A stretch of DNA of 64,000 bases from Enterobacter sp. 10-1 (lineage in GTDB: Bacteria; Pseudomonadota; Gammaproteobacteria; Enterobacterales; Enterobacteriaceae): assembly GCA_002270295.1 (NCBI GenBank), contig NISF01000002.1, positions 124,001-188,000 on the forward strand. The letters are read 5' to 3'. Positions 10,971 to 19,391 of the stretch are shown here, in pieces; the stretch's first letter is position 1, and every line of letters begins with the position of its first letter. The position numbers and the translations under genes were made by a program. The notes below the pieces were generated by a model that saw only the letters and a list, made by a program, of their open reading frames with translations, was not told the DNA's origin and did no database searches.

Positions 10971-11015
10971 AGTCATTTTTGACGAAATCAGGTGGTGCAG
11001 ATGTCATTTTCGACA
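10971..11015. promoter_or_regulatory. FhlA upstream activating sites in the hycA-hycB spacer
   Basis: TGTCATTTTCGACA at 11002-11015 matches exactly the reverse complement of the FhlA motif TGTCG-N4-TGACA. A second, imperfect copy (AGTCATTTTTGACG) is at 10971-10984. An FhlA site in the hycA-hycB spacer is known in E. coli, where it supports expression of the hyp operon. Confidence 0.75.
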
Positions 11016-11033
11016 CCCGTCGACACCTTGCGC

Positions 11034-11483
11034 TTAATCGTCCAGCTGCAGATGGCTTAAATCCACCGGCTGGTCCTGTTCCATGGCGTCGTACAGGCGG
11101 TCGTATACGGTCGCCACGATCGCCAGATAATGCTCCAGCACCTGCTCGCGGGAGCGGTTGCTGATGCGCCCGTCGATGGTGCCGTCAGAAGCCAGCGTAG
11201 CCTGCGCGATCAAGCGCTTATCTTCGCCATTTTTGCTTTGTACGTAGTATTCGATGGTGTGGTTGTTAAAGCCTTCCGCCAGCGCAACAAAAACCTGAAA
11301 GTGGCCGAACAGCACGAAGCACAGCTCTTTGTCCGGCGCGCAGCTCATCGCATGATGCAGGCGCGCCTTCGACAAGGTGATGCCCTGAACCAACGAGTTG
11401 CAGTAGGTATGCCACTGCTCCTGATGCTGGCGGTGACGATCGGCGATGTAGTCCGCCTTTTCACTTATTTCCCAAATAGTCAT
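11034..11483 (-). CDS. hycA: HycA, negative regulator of the formate regulon
   Basis: A 149-residue protein and first gene of the hyc operon. It matches E. coli HycA (153 aa), especially in the N-terminal MTIWEISEKADYI and the central LHHAMSCAPDKELCFVLF. HycA counteracts FhlA-dependent activation by an unclear mechanism. It starts about 25 bp downstream of the inferred start of transcription from the sigma-54 promoter. The C-terminus is shorter and diverged compared with E. coli. Confidence 0.93.
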   Translation of the reverse strand: MTIWEISEKADYIADRHRQHQEQWHTYCNSLVQGITLSKARLHHAMSCAPDKELCFVLFGHFQVFVALAEGFNNHTIEYYVQSKNGEDKRLIAQATLASDGTIDGRISNRSREQVLEHYLAIVATVYDRLYDAMEQDQPVDLSHLQLDD

Positions 11484-11519
11484 CTCGGATCTCCCGGTTG
11501 CATGAGATGCACTGCACTA

Positions 11520-11533
11520 GCATTTTCTATGCC
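11520..11533 (-). promoter_or_regulatory. sigma-54 promoter of the hyc operon
   Basis: On the minus strand the -24 GG (11532-11533) and -12 GC (11520-11521) are separated by exactly 10 bases, within TTGGCAT...TGCT. It is 37 bp upstream of the hycA ATG. This fits FhlA-dependent sigma-54 transcription of hyc. Confidence 0.8.
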
Positions 11534-11587
11534 AAATTTTATCTTATTGATATTTATTAAAATTAATAAAAGTCGGGGCCTTCAGCG

Positions 11588-11634
11588 ACATGTCGACGAC
11601 GTCATCAGGCCATCGTCATCGACAGTTTCTCCGA
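11588..11634. promoter_or_regulatory. candidate FhlA binding region between hyc and hyp
   Basis: Several TGTCG/CGACA half-sites cluster here (TGTCGACGACGTCA at 11591-11604 and CGTCATCGACAG at 11613-11624). None is a full consensus match. The position, between the two sigma-54 promoters, is where a shared upstream activating sequence would be expected. Confidence 0.45.
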
Positions 11635-11649
11635 CAGTACCGATGCCCT

Positions 11650-11663
11650 GGCATCGTTATTGC
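11650..11663 (+). promoter_or_regulatory. sigma-54 promoter of the hyp operon
   Basis: TGGCATCGTTATTGCA has GG at 11650-11651 and GC at 11662-11663 with the exact 10-bp spacing. It lies 34 bp upstream of the hypA ATG and faces away from the hyc promoter. Confidence 0.82.
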
Positions 11664-11697
11664 ATATATGGCCCATTGCGGCGATGTGGAGGCCACC

Positions 11698-12048
11698 ATG
11701 CACGAAATCACGCTTAGCCAGCGGGCGTTGGAAATTATTGAACAGCAGGCGCAGCAGGCCGGCGCGCGTCGGGTCACCGGCGTGTGGCTCAAGGTCGGGG
11801 CCTTTTCCTGCGTGGAGGCCAGCGCGCTGACCTTCTGCTTTGAACTGGTGTGCCGCGGCACGCTGGCCGAAGGCTGCGAGCTGCATATCGCCGAACAGCA
11901 GGCCGAATGCTGGTGTGAGTCCTGCCAGCAGTACGTGCGCCTGATCTCTCAGCACGTGCGGCGCTGCCCGCGGTGTCAGAGCGACAGGCTGCAGATCGTG
12001 GCGGACGATGGCTTACAGATTCAGAGAATAGAAGTGATCCCCGCATAG
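11698..12048 (+). CDS. hypA: hydrogenase nickel-incorporation protein HypA
   Basis: A 116-residue nickel metallochaperone that hands nickel, with HypB, to pre-HycE. It starts MHEITL, whose His2 is the family's nickel ligand. The zinc site is formed by CWCESC and RCPRC in the C-terminal third. The ATG at 11698 is chosen over upstream in-frame starts because it gives the E. coli length, the MHE start and a GTGGAGG ribosome-binding site 5 bp upstream. First gene of hypABCDE. Confidence 0.95.
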   Translation: MHEITLSQRALEIIEQQAQQAGARRVTGVWLKVGAFSCVEASALTFCFELVCRGTLAEGCELHIAEQQAECWCESCQQYVRLISQHVRRCPRCQSDRLQIVADDGLQIQRIEVIPA

Positions 12049-12135
12049 TGCGCCCGGGATCGCGGCGGCAGGCGCGCGAGCGCCGCCAGCAGAGAAACAA
12101 CGCGCAGTATGGCGGGATAGACCAGGAGTAAAATT

Positions 12136-13008
12136 ATGTGTACCACCTGCGGCTGTGGGGAAGGCAACCTTTATATAGAAGGTGACGAACGTAACCCCCA
12201 CTCGGCGTTTCGCAGCGCCCCCTTCGCGCCGGCTACGCGCCGGCTGATGACCATTACCGGCGTCAAAACAGACGGTTTTACCCCCAGCCGCTCCGCTGAG
12301 GGCGACCTGCACTACGGCCACGGCGAGGCGGGTACCCATGCGCCGGGCATTAGCCAGCGTAAAATGCTGGACGTTGAAATTGACGTGCTGGAGAAGAACA
12401 ACCGTCTGGCCGCCCGCAACCGCGCCCGCTTTGCGGCCAAAGGCCAGCTGGTGCTGAACCTGGTCTCCAGCCCCGGGTCCGGCAAAACCACCCTGCTGAC
12501 CGAAACCCTGCTGCGCCTGAAGGCGAAAACCGCCTGCGCGGTGATTGAAGGCGACCAGCAAACGGTCAACGATGCGGCGCGCATTCGCGCCACCGGCACG
12601 CCGGCCATTCAGGTCAACACCGGCAAGGGCTGTCACCTCGACGCGCAGATGATCGCCGAGGCCGCCCCACGCCTGGAACTTGCCGATAGCGGCATCCTGT
12701 TTATTGAAAACGTCGGCAACCTGGTGTGCCCGGCGGGCTTCGATCTCGGCGAGCGGCACAAGGTGGCGGTCCTGTCGGTGACCGAAGGTGAAGACAAGCC
12801 CCTGAAGTATCCGCATATGTTCGCCGCCGCCAGCCTGATGCTGCTGAACAAAATCGATCTCCTGCCGTACCTCAATTTTGACGTTGAGCAGTGCCTCGCC
12901 TGCGCGCGGGAGGTAAACCCTGATATTGAAATCATCCTGCTTTCCGCCACCAGCGGAGAGGGCATGGAGCAGTGGCTTAACTGGCTGGAGGCGCAGCAAT
13001 GTGCATAG
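12136..13008 (+). CDS. hypB: hydrogenase nickel-incorporation GTPase HypB
   Basis: A 290-residue GTPase, the E. coli length, that drives nickel insertion. The N-terminal high-affinity nickel motif MCTTCGCG is present; there is no histidine-rich stretch as found in some other HypB proteins. The P-loop is SSPGSGKTT (about 113-121), the Walker B-like ENVGNLVCP region follows, and the base-recognition NKIDLL is near 237. The end overlaps hypC by 10 bp. Confidence 0.96.
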   Translation: MCTTCGCGEGNLYIEGDERNPHSAFRSAPFAPATRRLMTITGVKTDGFTPSRSAEGDLHYGHGEAGTHAPGISQRKMLDVEIDVLEKNNRLAARNRARFAAKGQLVLNLVSSPGSGKTTLLTETLLRLKAKTACAVIEGDQQTVNDAARIRATGTPAIQVNTGKGCHLDAQMIAEAAPRLELADSGILFIENVGNLVCPAGFDLGERHKVAVLSVTEGEDKPLKYPHMFAAASLMLLNKIDLLPYLNFDVEQCLACAREVNPDIEIILLSATSGEGMEQWLNWLEAQQCA

Positions 13009-13271
13009 GCGTCCCGGGACAAATTTGCGCCATTGAGGGCAACCAGGCCAGGGTCGAGATCTGCGGCATCCAGCGCGAGGTCGACTTAACGCTGGTGGGC
13101 GCCGTCGATGAGCAGGGCCGGCCGCGGCTCGGCCAGTGGGTGCTGGTGCACGTCGGCTTCGCCATGAGCATCATTAATGAAGCCGAAGCCCGCGATACCC
13201 TCGCGGCGCTGCAAAATATGTTTGAGGTCGAGCCGGACGTCGGCGCCCTGCTGTTCGGCGAGGAGCGATAA
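12999..13271 (+). CDS. hypC: hydrogenase assembly chaperone HypC
   Basis: A 90-residue chaperone of the HypC/HupF family. The start MCIGVPGQ keeps the essential Cys2, which with HypD carries the Fe(CN)2CO fragment to pre-HycE. It overlaps hypB by 10 bp, and its last base is the first base of hypD. Confidence 0.95.
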   Translation: MCIGVPGQICAIEGNQARVEICGIQREVDLTLVGAVDEQGRPRLGQWVLVHVGFAMSIINEAEARDTLAALQNMFEVEPDVGALLFGEER

Positions 13272-14392
13272 TGCGTTTCGTTGATGAATACCGCGCGCCG
13301 GAGCAGGTGCTGCAGCTGGTGGATCGCCTGCGGGAGCGCGCTCGCCTGCTGCCGTATACCGCCGCCCGTCCGCTGCGGATTATGGAGGTTTGCGGCGGCC
13401 ACACCCACGCCATCTTTAAATTCGGCCTCGACCAGCTGCTGCCGGAAAATATTGAATTTATCCACGGTCCCGGATGCCCGGTCTGCGTCCTGCCGATGGG
13501 CCGCATTGACGCCTGCATTGAAATTGCCGGCCGCCCGGGCGTCATTTTCTGCACCTTCGGCGATGCGATGCGCGTACCGGGGAAAAACGGCTCCTTGCTG
13601 CAGGCAAAATCGCGCGGAGCCGACGTGCGCATCGTCTATTCGCCGGTCGATGCCCTGAAGCTGGCGCAGCAAAACCCCGACCGCGAGGTGGTATTCTTCG
13701 GGCTGGGCTTTGAAACGACCATGCCCGCCACCGCGCTGACCCTACGCCAGGCGCGCGACCGCGGCGTCGATAACTTCTTCTTTTTCTGCCAGCACATTAC
13801 CCTGCTCCCGACCCTGCGCAGCCTGCTCGATACTCCGGACAACGGTATCGACGCCTTCCTCGCCCCCGGTCACGTCAGCATGGTCATTGGTACCGAAGCC
13901 TACGGGTTTATCGCCAGCGACTACCGCCGGCCTTTAGTGGTTGCTGGATTCGAACCTCTTGATCTACTGCAAGGCGCGGTGATGCTGGTTGAGCAGACAA
14001 TAGCGCGGTGCAGCCGGGTCGAGAACCAGTATCGTCGCGTGGTACCCGATGCAGGTAATCCGCTGGCGCAGCAGGCGATTGCCGACGTGTTCTGTCTCTC
14101 CGGCGACAGCGAATGGCGCGGGCTTGGGGTCATCAGCGATTCCGGCGTAGGGCTGACGCCTGAATATCAGCGTTTCGACGCCGAAGCCCATTTTCGCCCG
14201 GCGCCCCAGCGCGTTTGTGACGACCCGCGAGCCCGCTGCGGCGAGGTGCTGACCGGCCGCTGCAAACCGCATCAGTGCCCGTTATTCGGGCAGGTCTGTA
14301 ATCCGCAAAGCGCGTTCGGCGCGCTGATGGTCTCATCAGAAGGCGCCTGCGCCGCCTGGTATCAATATCGCAGTCAGGAAAACGAAGCATGA
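13271..14392 (+). CDS. hypD: hydrogenase Fe-cofactor assembly protein HypD
   Basis: A 373-residue iron-sulfur scaffold on which CN and CO are attached to iron. The conserved motifs CGGHTHAIF (about 41-49), GPGCPVCVLP (about 66-75) and the C-terminal cysteine group (CGEVLTGRCKPHQCPLFGQVC) that binds the [4Fe-4S] cluster are present. Same length as E. coli. The end overlaps hypE by 4 bp. Confidence 0.96.
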   Translation: MRFVDEYRAPEQVLQLVDRLRERARLLPYTAARPLRIMEVCGGHTHAIFKFGLDQLLPENIEFIHGPGCPVCVLPMGRIDACIEIAGRPGVIFCTFGDAMRVPGKNGSLLQAKSRGADVRIVYSPVDALKLAQQNPDREVVFFGLGFETTMPATALTLRQARDRGVDNFFFFCQHITLLPTLRSLLDTPDNGIDAFLAPGHVSMVIGTEAYGFIASDYRRPLVVAGFEPLDLLQGAVMLVEQTIARCSRVENQYRRVVPDAGNPLAQQAIADVFCLSGDSEWRGLGVISDSGVGLTPEYQRFDAEAHFRPAPQRVCDDPRARCGEVLTGRCKPHQCPLFGQVCNPQSAFGALMVSSEGACAAWYQYRSQENEA

Positions 14393-15399
14393 AAAGCATC
14401 CAGTTAGCCCACGGTAGCGGCGGTCAGGCGATGCAGCAGCTGATCGCCTCCCTGTTTATGCAGGCCTTCGCCAATCCGTGGCTGGCGGAGCAGGAGGATC
14501 AGGCGCGGCTTGACCTGGCGCAGCTTGCCGCCCAGGGGGATCTCCTCGCCTTCTCCACCGACGGCTACGTTATCGATCCGCTGTTTTTTCCCGGCGGCGA
14601 TATCGGCAAGCTGGCGGTATGCGGCACCGCTAACGACGTGGCGGTAAGCGGCGCCCTGCCGCGCTACCTCTCCTGCGGTTTTATCCTCGAAGAGGGGCTG
14701 GAGATAACCACCCTTGAGAAGGTGGTGAACAGCATGGCGCAGACCGCTCAGGCGGCGGATATCGCTATCGTCACCGGTGATACCAAAGTCGTGCCGCGCG
14801 GGGCGGCGGATAAGCTGTTTATCAATACCGCCGGGATTGGCGCGATTCCTCCCGAGATCCGCTGGGGAGCGCGGCAGATTACGCCCGGCGACGTGCTGCT
14901 GGTCAGCGGCACGCTGGGAGATCACGGCGCCACCATTCTGAATTTGCGCGAAGGGCTCGGGCTGGACGGCGCGCTCTCCAGCGACTGTGCGGTATTAACG
15001 CCGCTGATTCAGACGCTGCGCGACCTTCCCGGCGTGAAAGCGCTGCGCGATGCCACCCGCGGCGGCGTTAACGCGGTGGCCCATGAATTTGCCGCGGCCA
15101 GCGGCTGCGGGATTGAGCTGCACGAACGAGAGCTGCCGGTCAACGATACCGTACGCGGCGTTTGCGAACTGCTTGGGCTCGATGCCCTCAACTTTGCCAA
15201 TGAAGGCAAGCTGGTTATCGCCGTCGCTCGCGATGCGGCGGAAGCGGCGCTGACCCGGCTGCGGGCGCACCCGCTCGGCCGCCGCGCGGCGATAGTCGGC
15301 GAAGTAGTTGAGCGCAGCGGCGTGCGGTCCGTCGGCCTGTACGGCGTGAAACGCACCCTCGATCTTCCTCACGCCGAGCCGCTGCCGCGAATTTGCTAG
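14389..15399 (+). CDS. hypE: carbamoyl dehydratase HypE
   Basis: A 336-residue AIR-synthase-like enzyme that dehydrates the carbamoyl group passed from HypF to a thiocyanate on its C-terminal cysteine. The protein ends PRIC, so that cysteine is present. Glycine-rich ATP-binding stretches lie at the start (LAHGSGGQAM) and around the LLVSGTLGDHG segment. It is the last gene of the hyp operon; hypF is not in the window. Confidence 0.96.
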   Translation: MKSIQLAHGSGGQAMQQLIASLFMQAFANPWLAEQEDQARLDLAQLAAQGDLLAFSTDGYVIDPLFFPGGDIGKLAVCGTANDVAVSGALPRYLSCGFILEEGLEITTLEKVVNSMAQTAQAADIAIVTGDTKVVPRGAADKLFINTAGIGAIPPEIRWGARQITPGDVLLVSGTLGDHGATILNLREGLGLDGALSSDCAVLTPLIQTLRDLPGVKALRDATRGGVNAVAHEFAAASGCGIELHERELPVNDTVRGVCELLGLDALNFANEGKLVIAVARDAAEAALTRLRAHPLGRRAAIVGEVVERSGVRSVGLYGVKRTLDLPHAEPLPRIC

Positions 15400-15474
15400 T
15401 CGCCTCTGGCCGCCGGGGTAGCGTTGCGGCGGAAAGCGCCCGACTGGCGCAAAAATGCTTTATTAACATACTAT

Positions 15475-15601
15475 TACATCCTAAATAATTCGAGTTGCAG
15501 GAAGGCGGCAAGCGAGGGGATCCCGATGAGCTTACTCAGGTAAGTGATTCGGGTGACTGAACGCAACCCACGCAAATGCAACTTGAAGTATGACGGGTAT
15601 A
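15475..15601. repeat. ERIC element (127 bp) between hypE and fhlA
   Basis: The unit runs from TACATCCTAAATAATTCGAG to CTTGAAGTATGACGGGTATA, with the central inverted repeat GAGCTTACTCAGGTAAGT that is typical of enterobacterial repetitive intergenic consensus elements. The 127-bp length is canonical. It fills half of the 257-bp hypE-fhlA gap and ends 55 bp before the fhlA start, so it probably belongs to the fhlA leader or promoter region. Confidence 0.85.
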
Positions 15602-15656
15602 TTTATGTCATCACTTTCTTATGCGCTGCTTTGTCGGCGCTTTTTGGACGTAAGCA

Positions 15657-17729
15657 ATGTCGTATACACCGTTGGGCGATTTCGGGCAGCAGGGTCTGTT
15701 CGACATCACCCGTGTTTTATTACAGCAGCCCGATCTGGCCGCGCTGAGCGAAACGCTGACGCGTCTGGTCCGGCAATCTGCGCTGGCGGATCGCGCCGCT
15801 ATTATTCTCTGGAACGCCGGCAACCACCGCGCGGCAAGATACGCCTGCGACGAAGCGGGCCTGCCGGTGAGCTACGAAGATGAGACCGTGCTGGCGCACG
15901 GGCCGGTGAGGCGCCTGCTTTCGCGCCCCGACGCGCTGCACTGCGATCGCGCCACATTTGTCGAAGCCTGGCCGCTGCTGGCCGATAGCGGCCTGTACCC
16001 GCCGTTCGGCCATTACTGCCTGCTGCCGCTGGCGGCAGAGGGCCGCATCTTCGGCGGCTGCGAATTTATCCGCAACGATGCGCGTCCGTGGACGGAAAAA
16101 GAGTATCAGCGCCTGCATACCTTCACGCAGATCGTCGCCGTGGTCACCGAGCAGATCCAGAGCCGGGTCAGCAATAACGTTGATTACGATCTGCTGTGCC
16201 ACGAGCGCGATAACTTCCGCATTCTGGTTGCCATCACCAACGCCGTGCTCTCCCGGCTGGATATCGATGAGCTGGTCAGCGAGGTCGCCAAAGAGATCCA
16301 CCGCTATTTCCGCATCGACGCCATTAGCGTGGTGCTGCGCAGCGGCCGCAAAGGCAAGCTGAATATCTACTCGACCCACTACCTCGACGCCAGCCATCCG
16401 GTGCACGACCAAAGCGAGGTCAACGAGGCCGGAACGCTGACCGAGCGGGTGTTTAAAAGCAAAGAGATGCTGCTGCTCAATTTGCACGAACACGACTCCC
16501 TGGCGCCGTACGAAAAAATGCTCTTCGAGATGTGGGGTAACCAGATTCAGACCCTGTGCCTGCTGCCGCTGATGTCCGGCAATACCCTGCTTGGGGTCCT
16601 GAAGCTGGCGCAGTGCGATGAGAAGGTCTTCACCACCACCAACCTCAAGCTGCTGCGCCAGATTGCCGAGCGCGTATCGATCGCCGTCGATAACGCGCTG
16701 GCGTATCGCGAGATCCAGCGCCTGAAAGAGCGGCTGGTTGATGAGAACCTCGCGCTGACCGAGCAGTTGAACAACGTCGAGAGCGAGTTTGGCGAGATAA
16801 TCGGCCGCAGCGAAGCGATGCACAGCGTGCTCAAGCAGGTCGAAATGGTGGCGCACAGCGACAGCACCGTGCTGATCCTCGGCGAAACCGGCACCGGTAA
16901 AGAGCTGATTGCCCGCGCGATCCATAACCTCAGCGGCCGCAACGCCCGGCGAATGGTGAAAATGAACTGCGCGGCGATGCCCGCCGGGCTGCTGGAAAGC
17001 GACCTCTTCGGCCACGAGCGCGGGGCCTTTACCGGCGCCAGCGCCCAGCGCATCGGTCGTTTTGAGCTGGCGGACAAAAGCTCGCTGTTTCTCGATGAGG
17101 TCGGCGATATGCCGGTTGAGCTCCAGCCGAAGCTGCTGCGCGTGCTGCAGGAGCAGGAGTTTGAGCGCCTCGGCAGCAATAAGCTGATCCGCACCGACGT
17201 GCGGCTGATCGCCGCGACCAACCGCGATCTCAAGCAGATGGTCGCCGATCGCGAGTTCCGCAGCGATCTCTACTACCGGCTCAACGTTTTCCCGATCCAT
17301 ATCCCGCCGCTGCGCGAACGTCCGGATGATATTCCGCTGCTGGTCAAAGCCTTCACCTTTAAAATTGCCCGCCGTCTTGGGCGCAATATCGACAGCATTC
17401 CGGCTGAAACCCTGCGCACCCTAAGCCGCATGGAGTGGCCGGGCAACGTCCGCGAGCTGGAAAACGTCATTGAGCGCGCGGTGCTGCTGACCCGCGGCAG
17501 CGTGCTGCAGCTATCCATGCCCGAGCTGAACAGCGATCCGGAACCTCCTGCGGCAGAAATTCTGCCGCAGGAGGGCGAAGACGAGTATCAGCTTATCGTC
17601 CGCGTGCTGAAAGAGAGCAACGGCGTGGTTGCCGGCCCCAAAGGCGCCGCCCAGCGTCTTGGCCTAAAGCGCACGACCCTGCTGTCGCGGATGAAAAGAT
17701 TGGGTATTACAAAAGATGAGCTAGTATAG
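15657..17729 (+). CDS. fhlA: formate hydrogenlyase transcriptional activator FhlA
   Basis: A 690-residue sigma-54 activator that senses formate directly. The N-terminal part (about 1-340) includes GAF-type sensory domains. The AAA+ domain has Walker A GETGTGKE (about 409), the sigma-54 contact loop GAFTGA (about 455) and Walker B LFLDEVGD. The C-terminal Fis-type helix-turn-helix is AAQRLGLKRTTLLSRMKRLG. It lacks a receiver domain. It would act at the sites listed for hyc and hyp. An ERIC element occupies its upstream region. Confidence 0.96.
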   Translation: MSYTPLGDFGQQGLFDITRVLLQQPDLAALSETLTRLVRQSALADRAAIILWNAGNHRAARYACDEAGLPVSYEDETVLAHGPVRRLLSRPDALHCDRATFVEAWPLLADSGLYPPFGHYCLLPLAAEGRIFGGCEFIRNDARPWTEKEYQRLHTFTQIVAVVTEQIQSRVSNNVDYDLLCHERDNFRILVAITNAVLSRLDIDELVSEVAKEIHRYFRIDAISVVLRSGRKGKLNIYSTHYLDASHPVHDQSEVNEAGTLTERVFKSKEMLLLNLHEHDSLAPYEKMLFEMWGNQIQTLCLLPLMSGNTLLGVLKLAQCDEKVFTTTNLKLLRQIAERVSIAVDNALAYREIQRLKERLVDENLALTEQLNNVESEFGEIIGRSEAMHSVLKQVEMVAHSDSTVLILGETGTGKELIARAIHNLSGRNARRMVKMNCAAMPAGLLESDLFGHERGAFTGASAQRIGRFELADKSSLFLDEVGDMPVELQPKLLRVLQEQEFERLGSNKLIRTDVRLIAATNRDLKQMVADREFRSDLYYRLNVFPIHIPPLRERPDDIPLLVKAFTFKIARRLGRNIDSIPAETLRTLSRMEWPGNVRELENVIERAVLLTRGSVLQLSMPELNSDPEPPAAEILPQEGEDEYQLIVRVLKESNGVVAGPKGAAQRLGLKRTTLLSRMKRLGITKDELV

Positions 17730-17765
17730 GTCCGACACGCACTCAACCAGGTACAAGGAGATTCT

Positions 17766-18194
17766 ATGGCGGTATCAGCACGTAATCAGCTCACCGGCAC
17801 GGTCAGCGCGGTAGCCACGGGCGCAGTTAACGATGAGGTTGAATTAACCCTCGCGGGCGGCGCAAAGCTGGTGGCAATTGTCACCCACAGCAGCAAGGAA
17901 GCGCTGGGCCTGGTCGCAGGAAAAGAGGCCATTGCGCTGATTAAAGCGCCGTGGGTCACCCTCGCGACCGAGGATTGCGGCCTGAAGTTCTCCGCACGCA
18001 ACCAGTTTGCCGGCAGCGTGACCCGCGTAACGGAAGGCGCGGTCAACGACACCGTACATATTAAAACCGATGCCGGTTTTGAGATTGTCGCTGTCGTCAC
18101 CAACGAAAGCCAGCAGGAAATGAAGCTCGCGCAGGGCAGCCGCGTGATTGCGCTGATCAAAGCGTCGGCGATCCTCCTCGCAACCCGCGCCTGA
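17766..18194 (+). CDS. molbindin-type molybdate-binding protein, two Mop/TOBE repeats
   Basis: A 142-residue protein made of two tandem Mop (TOBE) domains: residues about 3-68 and 73-140 both start SARNQ(L/F)xG and end with an ALIKA(P/S) strand. Such di-Mop proteins bind molybdate oligomerically and store or buffer it. It follows fhlA after 36 bp with an AAGGAG ribosome-binding site, so it may be co-transcribed. E. coli has no gene at this position. A role in supplying Mo to formate dehydrogenase H is an inference from context. There is no DNA-binding domain, so it is not ModE. Confidence 0.85.
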   Translation: MAVSARNQLTGTVSAVATGAVNDEVELTLAGGAKLVAIVTHSSKEALGLVAGKEAIALIKAPWVTLATEDCGLKFSARNQFAGSVTRVTEGAVNDTVHIKTDAGFEIVAVVTNESQQEMKLAQGSRVIALIKASAILLATRA

Positions 18195-18207
18195 GTCAGA
18201 CTCAAAG

Positions 18208-18234
18208 CGCTGCTTCACTTTGAGTGAAACAGCG
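18208..18234 (+). terminator. hairpin after the molbindin gene
   Basis: CGCTGCTTCACT (18208-18219) pairs with AGTGAAACAGCG (18223-18234) with one mismatch and a 3-base loop. No strong T-run follows. It is the likely end of the fhlA-molbindin transcript. Confidence 0.5.
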
Positions 18235-18376
18235 TTCATTGCAAACCTCCGCGTCAGCAGCGCCTTTCGGCATTTTTCCGCTGGCGCTGCGCCGATCGGG
18301 CGTCGATTTCGCGCCCGTTTCCCCTCCGCCGCTATGCCGATCTATCGTTTCCACGCTCATTATTCGCCCACCATCT

Positions 18377-18397
18377 AAATAATAATCATTTTCATTT
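18377..18397. promoter_or_regulatory. Fur box upstream of sitA
   Basis: The stretch around AAATAATAATCATTTTCAT resembles the 19-bp Fur consensus (GATAATGATAATCATTATC). It lies about 80 bp upstream of sitA. Iron repression of sit operons is established in enterics. Confidence 0.65.
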
Positions 18398-18402
18398 AGC
18401 AA

Positions 18403-18433
18403 TAGCCTGTGCTATATAACATAGCACAGGCTA
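18403..18433. promoter_or_regulatory. perfect 13-bp inverted repeat, MntR-type operator of sitA
   Basis: TAGCCTGTGCTAT (18403-18415) and ATAGCACAGGCTA (18421-18433) are perfect inverted repeats around the 5-base spacer ATAAC. The ATAGC...GCTAT core resembles enteric MntR boxes. It is 40 bp from the sitA ATG, where a bound repressor would block transcription. Confidence 0.65.
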
Positions 18434-18473
18434 TAAATGATGATTAATTAATCGCAACGTTGTGAGGGAACCT

Positions 18474-19391
18474 ATGCTGCACCTGCCACCGCTGAAACAC
18501 CTGATGTTTGCCGCTACTCTGGCGATCCTCGCCGTCGCCCCCGCGCAGGCGAAAGATAAATTTAAGGTCATCACCACCTTTACGGTGATCGCCGATATGG
18601 CGCAGAACGTGGCCGGCGATGCCGCCGAGGTGAGTTCAATTACCAAACCGGGGGCCGAAATCCATGAGTATCAGCCCACGCCCGGTGATATCAAGCGCGC
18701 CCAAGGAGCGCAGCTCATTCTCGCCAACGGTCTGAATCTCGAACTGTGGTTCGCCCGCTTCTACCAGCATTTAAACGGCGTGCCGGAAGTGGTGGTCAGC
18801 AACGGCATTCAGCCGATGGGCATCAGCGACGGCCCCTATAACGGCAAGCCCAACCCGCATGCGTGGATGTCGGCGGACAACGCCTTAATCTACGTCGATA
18901 ACATCCGCGACGCGCTGGTGAAATACGATCCGGACAACGCCGACGTCTATCGCCGCAACGCCGAGGCCTACAAGGAAAAAATCCGCCAGACCATGGCGCC
19001 GCTGAAAGCGCAGCTGGCGAAACTGCCGGAAGATAAGCGCTGGCTGGTCACCAGCGAAGGCGCTTTCTCCTACCTCGCCCGCGATAACGGCCTGCAGGAG
19101 CGCTACTTATGGCCGATTAACGCCGACCAGCAGGGCACGCCGCAGCAGGTGCGTAAAACCATCGACACCATGAAAAAAGAGCATATCCCGACCATCTTCA
19201 GCGAAAGCACCATCTCCGATAAGCCGGCGCGCCAGGTCGCGCGCGAAGCCGGCGCCCACTACGGCGGCGTGCTCTACGTTGACTCCCTGAGCACCGCCGA
19301 CGGCCCGGTACCTACCTATCTCGATCTGCTGCGGGTGACCACGCAAACCATCGTCCAAGGCATCAACGACGGCCTGAGGAAACAGCCATGA
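18474..19391 (+). CDS. sitA: Mn/Fe ABC transporter periplasmic binding protein SitA
   Basis: A 305-residue cluster A-I (ZnuA/PsaA-type) solute-binding protein for manganese and ferrous iron. The N-terminal signal peptide ends near APAQA. Metal-ligand motifs EIHEYQPTPGD and PNPHAWMSADN are visible. The ATG at 18474 is preferred over the in-frame GTG at 18462, because GAGGG lies 6-9 bp before it and the length fits the family. It overlaps sitB by 4 bp. Fur and MntR-type sites precede it. Confidence 0.93.
   Translation: MLHLPPLKHLMFAATLAILAVAPAQAKDKFKVITTFTVIADMAQNVAGDAAEVSSITKPGAEIHEYQPTPGDIKRAQGAQLILANGLNLELWFARFYQHLNGVPEVVVSNGIQPMGISDGPYNGKPNPHAWMSADNALIYVDNIRDALVKYDPDNADVYRRNAEAYKEKIRQTMAPLKAQLAKLPEDKRWLVTSEGAFSYLARDNGLQERYLWPINADQQGTPQQVRKTIDTMKKEHIPTIFSESTISDKPARQVAREAGAHYGGVLYVDSLSTADGPVPTYLDLLRVTTQTIVQGINDGLRKQP

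Noticed and set aside
15720-17300. A 526-codon open frame antisense to fhlA
   Set aside because: Complement of the conserved fhlA GAF/AAA+ code; no recognisable domain.
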